A stretch of DNA of 8,957 bases from Spirochaetes bacterium RBG_16_67_19 (lineage in GTDB: Bacteria; Spirochaetota; Spirochaetia; SZUA-6; DRHE01): NCBI GenBank assembly GCA_001829505.1, contig MIBK01000173.1, forward strand, positions 40,734 through 49,690. The letters run 5' to 3'. Made by a program: the position numbers and the translations under genes. The notes beneath the pieces were generated by a model. That model did not search any database. It saw only the letters and a program-made list of their open reading frames with translations, and was not told the DNA's origin. Shown in pieces: positions 6,045-8,957 of the stretch; the stretch's first letter is position 1; every line of letters starts with the position of its first letter.

Positions 6045-7249
6045 AGCCGCCGGCCCAGCGCTCCTTCACCGTCTCCCAGATCACCGGCCTGATCAAGGAC
6101 CTGCTGGAGCAGACCCTGCCGAACGTGACCGTCGAGGGGGAGATCTCCAACTGGCGTCCGGCCAGCTCCGGGCATTGCTACTTCAGCCTGAAAGACGAGG
6201 AGGCCCTGCTCTCCGCGGTGATGTTCCGCGGGCGGATGGCCACCCTGAGCTTCCAGCCCGCCGACGGCCTGAAGGTCAAGGCCACGGGCAACATCTCCGT
6301 ATACCCCAAGCGCGGCAACTACCAGCTGATCTGCGAGAGCCTGCAGGCCAGCGGCGAGGGAGAGATCCTGGCCATGCTGGAAAAGCGCAAGCGCCAGCTG
6401 GCCGCCCAGGGGCTGTTCGACGCCGAGCGCAAGAAGCCCCTGCCCCTCTTCCCATCGCGCGTGGCCGTGGTCACCTCCCCGACCGGGGCGGCCATCCGCG
6501 ACATCCTGCGGGTCCTGGGCCGGCGCAACGCGGGATTGAACCTGGTGATCCTGCCCACCCTGGTGCAGGGGGAAGGCGCCGGCGAGATGATCGCCCGCCG
6601 CATCCGCACCGCCAACGAGTTTTCCATGGCCGACGTGCTCATCGTGACCCGCGGGGGAGGCTCGCTGGAGGACCTCCTGCCCTTCTCAGCGGAGGAGGTG
6701 GTCCTGGCCATCGCCGAGTCCCGCATCCCGGTGATCTCCGCGGTCGGGCACGAGGTGGATTTCACCCTGGCGGATTTCGCCGCCGACGTGCGGGCCCCCA
6801 CGCCCTCGGCCGCCGCGGAGATGGTCTCCGCCTCGCGCCTGGAGCTGGCCCGCACCCTGGAGGCCGCGCGCCGGGGTCTGTGCGAGGCCATGCGCACCCG
6901 CCTGGAGAGGCTGCGCCTGGTCCTGGCCCAGTTCGAGCCGGAGGCCCTGGAGAGGCACCTGCGCTTCCTCCTGCAGCCCGCGCTGCTGCGGGTGGACGAC
7001 GCGCGCCAGCAGCTGGCTGACGGCCTGCAGGCCCTCCTGCGCGACCGCCGCCACCGCCTGGAGCTGCTGGCCGGGGCGGTGCAGGCCTCCTCCCCTCTGG
7101 GCATCCTGGCCCGGGGCTACGCCGTGGTGGTGCAGGAGCGCACCGGAAAGGCCCTCCTGTCCCCGGCCGGGGTCAGGCAGGAGGAGATGCTCGCCATCCG
7201 CCTGCACCGGGGAGCCTTGCGGGCCGCCGTGAAGGAGAAGCAAGTATGA
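6041..7249 (+). CDS. xseA: Exonuclease VII large subunit
   Basis: A 402-residue protein of normal length for XseA, the catalytic subunit of exonuclease VII, which degrades single-stranded DNA from both ends to short oligonucleotides. An N-terminal OB-fold (about 8-100: TVSQITGLIKDLLEQ, VEGEISNWR, GHCYFSLKD) is followed by the catalytic domain with SPTGAAIRDIL (146-156), TRGGGSLEDLLPF (203-215) and SAVGHEVDFTLADFAADVRAPTPSAA (233-258). D154, R204, H237 and D240 correspond to residues reported important in the E. coli enzyme. A long coiled-coil region (about 262-345) and the C-terminal SPLGILARGYAVV (351-363) complete it. I chose TTG at 6041 because it overlaps the transporter's stop as TTGA and sits just before the OB-fold; no better start lies nearby and no strong ribosome site is visible, so coupling is likely. 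It is followed directly by xseB. Confidence 0.96.
   Translation: MKPPAQRSFTVSQITGLIKDLLEQTLPNVTVEGEISNWRPASSGHCYFSLKDEEALLSAVMFRGRMATLSFQPADGLKVKATGNISVYPKRGNYQLICESLQASGEGEILAMLEKRKRQLAAQGLFDAERKKPLPLFPSRVAVVTSPTGAAIRDILRVLGRRNAGLNLVILPTLVQGEGAGEMIARRIRTANEFSMADVLIVTRGGGSLEDLLPFSAEEVVLAIAESRIPVISAVGHEVDFTLADFAADVRAPTPSAAAEMVSASRLELARTLEAARRGLCEAMRTRLERLRLVLAQFEPEALERHLRFLLQPALLRVDDARQQLADGLQALLRDRRHRLELLAGAVQASSPLGILARGYAVVVQERTGKALLSPAGVRQEEMLAIRLHRGALRAAVKEKQV
7231..7239 (+). promoter_or_regulatory. Ribosome binding site of xseB inside xseA
   Basis: GAAGGAGAA within the last codons of xseA ends 6 bases before the xseB ATG at 7246, with AAGGAG eight bases away. It fixes the xseB start and allows independent initiation as well as coupling through the ATGA overlap. 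Confidence 0.75.
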
Positions 7250-7491
7250 GGAGTTTCGAGGACCGCCTGACCCGCCTGGAGCAGCTGAGCGAAAAGCTCA
7301 AGACCGGCGGCATCCCGCTGGAGGACGCCGTGGCCCTGTTCGAGGAGGGCATCCGCCTGGCCAAGGACCTCTCCAAGGAGCTGGGCAAGGTGGAGCGCAA
7401 GGTGGAGATCCTGCTCAATGAGCCGGGGCGCAAGGCCGACGCGGTGGTGGAGCCGGACCTGGGGCTGTTTCCCGAAAGCGAGGAGGAGTAG
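7246..7491 (+). CDS. xseB: Exonuclease VII small subunit
   Basis: An 81-residue protein of the XseB family, typical length 60-90. It is almost all helical: MRSFEDRLTRLEQLSEKLKT, then GGIPLEDAVALFEEGIRLAKD (the conserved 'lsLeeal.lfeeG..L...' pattern), and a second helix LSKELGKVERKVEILL that would form the coiled-coil hairpin. Several copies of XseB wrap one XseA in the holoenzyme and are needed for activity and for preventing toxicity of the large subunit. The ATG overlaps the xseA stop as ATGA and has a strong ribosome site, consistent with several-fold excess over XseA. The acidic C-terminal tail (PESEEE) is not part of the conserved fold. It converges with the DUF192 gene, with 25 bp between stops. 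Confidence 0.93.
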   Translation: MRSFEDRLTRLEQLSEKLKTGGIPLEDAVALFEEGIRLAKDLSKELGKVERKVEILLNEPGRKADAVVEPDLGLFPESEEE

Positions 7492-7516
7492 CGGCGCGCC
7501 GCCGGGCGCTTCGGGC

Positions 7517-7948
7517 TTAGGGAAAGTCGGCCGGCAGGACGACCCGGTCCCCGGGGACCACCCCCAGGCGCCGCAGCGTCCCGGCCGGCAGCTCCAGGGC
7601 GTAGCGGGCCGCCCTGCCGGAGCTCACCGGTTTCAGCGACAGGGGCTTGAGCTCCTCGATCTGCAGGATCTCCCCCTCGCTGGACAGGAAGGCCAGGGTC
7701 AGGGGCAGGGTCGTGTTCTTCATCCAGAAGGAAAGGTGCTCGTCGGCCTCGTAGACGAAGATCATGCCGCCGCGCTCGCCCAGGGTGCTGCGGTGCATCA
7801 GGCCGCGGGTCTTCTGCTCCTCGCTGCGGGCCACCTCGATGCGGAACTCCTCCCCTGCGATGCGCACGGGGATGGTAGGCAAGGACCGGGGGCAGGCGGA
7901 AAGGACCAGCACGCTCAGGGCAACCGCGGTCAAGGCGCGGGCGATCAG
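7517..7948 (-). CDS. DUF192 family lipoprotein
   Basis: A 143-residue exported protein of the DUF192 family, small beta-rich proteins of unknown function common in bacteria and archaea. The body carries the family marks: KTRGLMHR (46-53), GGMIFVYEADEHLSFWMKN (60-78), ARYALELPAG (114-123) and a late GVVPGDRV. The N-terminus is a lipoprotein signal with lipobox LSAC (C19), so it is probably anchored in the envelope. Start choice: the first standard start is TTG at 7933, but it leaves a signal peptide with no positive charge and has no ribosome site. A strong GGAGGAG (7951-7957) points instead to CTG at 7948, overlapping the upstream stop as CTGA and adding MIARA with an arginine. I therefore use 7948; 7933 is the conservative alternative. 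It is the second gene of a two-gene unit. Confidence 0.87.
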   Translation of the reverse strand: MIARALTAVALSVLVLSACPRSLPTIPVRIAGEEFRIEVARSEEQKTRGLMHRSTLGERGGMIFVYEADEHLSFWMKNTTLPLTLAFLSSEGEILQIEELKPLSLKPVSSGRAARYALELPAGTLRRLGVVPGDRVVLPADFP

Positions 7949-8493
7949 AACTCCTCCAGGAACATCTTCTTAGAGGCATCCGTTAGGGCCTCGCCGGCCT
8001 GGCCCTGCTCCCGCAGCGCGCTGAACACGCCGCTGTCCAGGTACTTCACGCTCAAGGGGCGCTCCAGCGACAACCGCAGCCCCGGGAATTCCCACACGGC
8101 CTCCGTGGGATTCAACCGCGTGGAGCCGCCGTACTTGCGGCTGAGGGTGTCGAACAGGGTGAAGTAATCCAGGCGGCGGTCGTCCAGGACCAGGATGATG
8201 GAGAACAGCCGGCCCTCGTGGAACTGGAAGAAGGCCCGGCGCACCCAGGAAGCTCCCGAGCATTCGATCAGGGTCTGCTGCGGGGTGGGCAGCAGGCTCA
8301 CGTCCGGGTCGCCCCGGTAGCCGAACAGCGCGTCCGCCGCCAGCCTCTCCTTGACCTGCTCCAGGCCCATGCCCAGGCTCACGCCGCGGAAACCCGGCGG
8401 CCCGCCCTCCCGGGCCTGGGCGGCGGCCGGGCAGGCCGCCAGGGCCGCGAAGGCTACCGCGGCCGCGGCCAACAGCCATGCCATGTGCTTCAT
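7945..8493 (-). CDS. Conserved spirochete-type secreted protein or lipoprotein of unknown function
   Basis: A 182-residue protein with an N-terminal export signal (MKHMAWLL followed by an alanine-rich core). Processing could be at a lipobox LAAC (C21) or by signal peptidase I after AQA (about 27); I cannot decide. The mature part has FRGVSLGMGLEQVKERL (35-51), GYRGDPDVSLLP (58-69), QQTLIECSG (72-80), RRAFFQFHEGRLFSIILVLD (85-104) and a second amphipathic half with YGG, VWEFPG and RLSLERPLSVKYLD. The order (helix after 'GVSLGM', then strands, then a 'KYG' turn) recalls small periplasmic proteins that bind or inspect partners, but I do not recognise a function. I recall similar proteins in treponemes, which supports a spirochete origin. 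The ATG at 8493 is preferred over GTG at 8514: it begins the signal peptide and has GGGAAG just upstream. It is followed by the DUF192 gene. Confidence 0.8.
   Translation of the reverse strand: MKHMAWLLAAAAVAFAALAACPAAAQAREGGPPGFRGVSLGMGLEQVKERLAADALFGYRGDPDVSLLPTPQQTLIECSGASWVRRAFFQFHEGRLFSIILVLDDRRLDYFTLFDTLSRKYGGSTRLNPTEAVWEFPGLRLSLERPLSVKYLDSGVFSALREQGQAGEALTDASKKMFLEEF
7951..7957 (-). promoter_or_regulatory. Ribosome binding site that decides the DUF192 start
   Basis: GGAGGAG on the minus strand, inside the last codons (ctg gag gag ttc) of the upstream gene. The core GGAGG is 4 nt from CTG at 7948 and 19 nt from the TTG at 7933, too far for the latter. It may be fortuitous, because the same bases encode two glutamates. 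Confidence 0.5.
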
Positions 8494-8503
8494 CGTCTTC
8501 CCG

Positions 8504-8509
8504 ATTATC
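8504..8509 (-). promoter_or_regulatory. Putative -10 element upstream of the secreted-protein gene
   Basis: GATAAT on the minus strand, exactly 10 nt before ATG at 8493, the same hexamer at the same distance as upstream of 5078. No convincing -35 is found at 16-18 bp, so this is weaker than the other promoter calls. Transcription would begin about 4 nt before the ATG. Confidence 0.3.
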
Positions 8510-8530
8510 GGCACAAAGGACTCTTGATCG

Positions 8531-8560
8531 TTGAAAAGCGACGCCCCTTGGGTCTATGCT
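8531..8560 (+). promoter_or_regulatory. Putative sigma70-type promoter for the PEGA lipoprotein gene
   Basis: TTGAAA (8531-8536), an 18-bp spacer and TATGCT (8555-8560). Six bases separate the -10 from the ATG at 8567, so transcription would start at or next to the A of the start codon, giving a leaderless mRNA. No ribosome site is visible before the ATG, which fits. Confidence 0.5.
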
Positions 8561-8566
8561 TGGCAC

Positions 8567-8957
8567 ATGAGCTGGAGAGCCTTCCCGCTTCCGGCAGCGG
8601 CAATTCTGGCGTGCCTGTCCCTCAGCCTGGGTTGTGCCACCTCCGAAGGCAGCCTGTATCGCGACACCGCCGTGGCGGAGCGCCGGCAGGCGGAGGACCG
8701 CGAGCCCAGTGCGCCCAAGCCCCAGCCGCTGCAGCCGGTGGAGCGGGGCCTGGAGATCGAGTCCGACCCCGACGGGGCCTCGGTCTACCTGAACAACCGC
8801 TACGTGGGAGAGACTCCCCTGCTGCTGGAGGACCTGGCCGCCGGCCGCTACCAGCTCCGGCTGGAGCTGAGGGGCTACTATCCCCACGACGCCTGGATCG
8901 ACTACGCCGGCGCGCACATGGTGTTCCGCACCGATCTGCGCCGGGTGACGGGCTTCC
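8567..8957 (+). CDS. PEGA-domain lipoprotein, N-terminal fragment (runs off right edge)
   Basis: The frame is open from ATG at 8567 to the window end (130 residues) and continues beyond it. A basic n-region (MSWR) and hydrophobic core end in a lipobox SLGC with C23, so the product is probably a lipoprotein. A charged, proline-rich linker (about 28-58, ERRQAEDREPSAPKPQP) leads to a PEGA-type repeat at 61-106: LEIESDPDGASVYLNNRYVG, then ETPLLLEDLAAGRYQLRLEL and RGYYP. PEGA domains are small beta-sandwich modules on surface or S-layer-associated proteins that probably bind other envelope parts. It stands divergent to the secreted protein at 7945-8493. Anything after residue 130, including further repeats or catalytic parts, is unseen. 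The call of an exported PEGA protein is firm; the function is not. Confidence 0.85.
   Translation, partial: MSWRAFPLPAAAILACLSLSLGCATSEGSLYRDTAVAERRQAEDREPSAPKPQPLQPVERGLEIESDPDGASVYLNNRYVGETPLLLEDLAAGRYQLRLELRGYYPHDAWIDYAGAHMVFRTDLRRVTGF

Noticed and set aside
7471..7516. Possible bidirectional terminator between xseB and the DUF192 gene
   Set aside because: There is an imperfect inverted repeat (CCCGAAAGCG with CGCTTCGGG) and a 12-bp palindrome at 7491-7502, but no T-run on either strand, so rho-independent termination cannot be claimed.
7970..8917. 315-codon minus-strand frame spanning the PEGA gene and the secreted protein
   Set aside because: It runs across the divergent gap and two genes with recognised export signals; its sequence has no recognisable motif.
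1..8957. Mobile elements, CRISPR arrays, tRNA or rRNA genes
   Set aside because: No transposase or integrase motifs, regularly spaced direct repeats, or tRNA/rRNA-like segments were seen; the gaps between genes are all under 80 bp.

Overview
The window is a GC-rich, gene-dense bacterial segment in which almost every base is coding. It most likely comes from a high-GC member of the Spirochaetes. The main reason is the gene at 3591-5099, whose layout (nucleotidyltransferase-like N-terminus, radical SAM core, short C-terminal Cys-rich part) matches the 'spiro-SPASM' family, which I recall as confined to spirochetes. The small secreted protein at 7945-8493 also resembles one I associate with treponemes. 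Genus and species cannot be told from sequence alone.

Layout. (1) Positions 1-5099, minus strand: a five-gene cluster reading leftwards from about 5100. In transcription order it encodes the spiro-SPASM radical SAM protein, a family-2-like glycosyltransferase, an SpsF-like cytidylyltransferase, a PseG/SpsG-like domain fused to a zinc-ribbon methyltransferase, and the start of an ATP-grasp protein cut by the window edge. Neighbours overlap or nearly touch, twice as ATGA. (2) Positions 5169-7491, plus strand: a cation diffusion facilitator (CDF) metal transporter, xseA and xseB, joined by TTGA and ATGA overlaps. (3) Positions 7517-8493, minus strand: a conserved secreted or lipoprotein of unknown function followed by a DUF192 lipoprotein. 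(4) Position 8567 to the right edge, plus strand: the N-terminal part of a PEGA-domain lipoprotein.

How the genes fit together. The minus-strand cluster looks like a pathway that builds and attaches an unusual nucleotide-activated glycan or small molecule: CMP-type activation (SpsF), nucleotide-sugar handling (PseG/SpsG), methylation, ATP-dependent ligation (ATP-grasp), glycosyl transfer and a radical SAM step. Its product is unknown; this is the most interesting part of the window. xseA and xseB together encode exonuclease VII. The envelope genes at the right end are only loosely linked.

Regulation. Two divergent gaps (5100-5168 and 8494-8566) each carry facing promoter-like elements. Their -10 hexamers lie only 6-10 nt from the likely start codons, suggesting leaderless or very short-leader mRNAs. 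I found no tRNA, rRNA, CRISPR array, insertion sequence or clear rho-independent terminator. There is no gene-free stretch above 300 bases.
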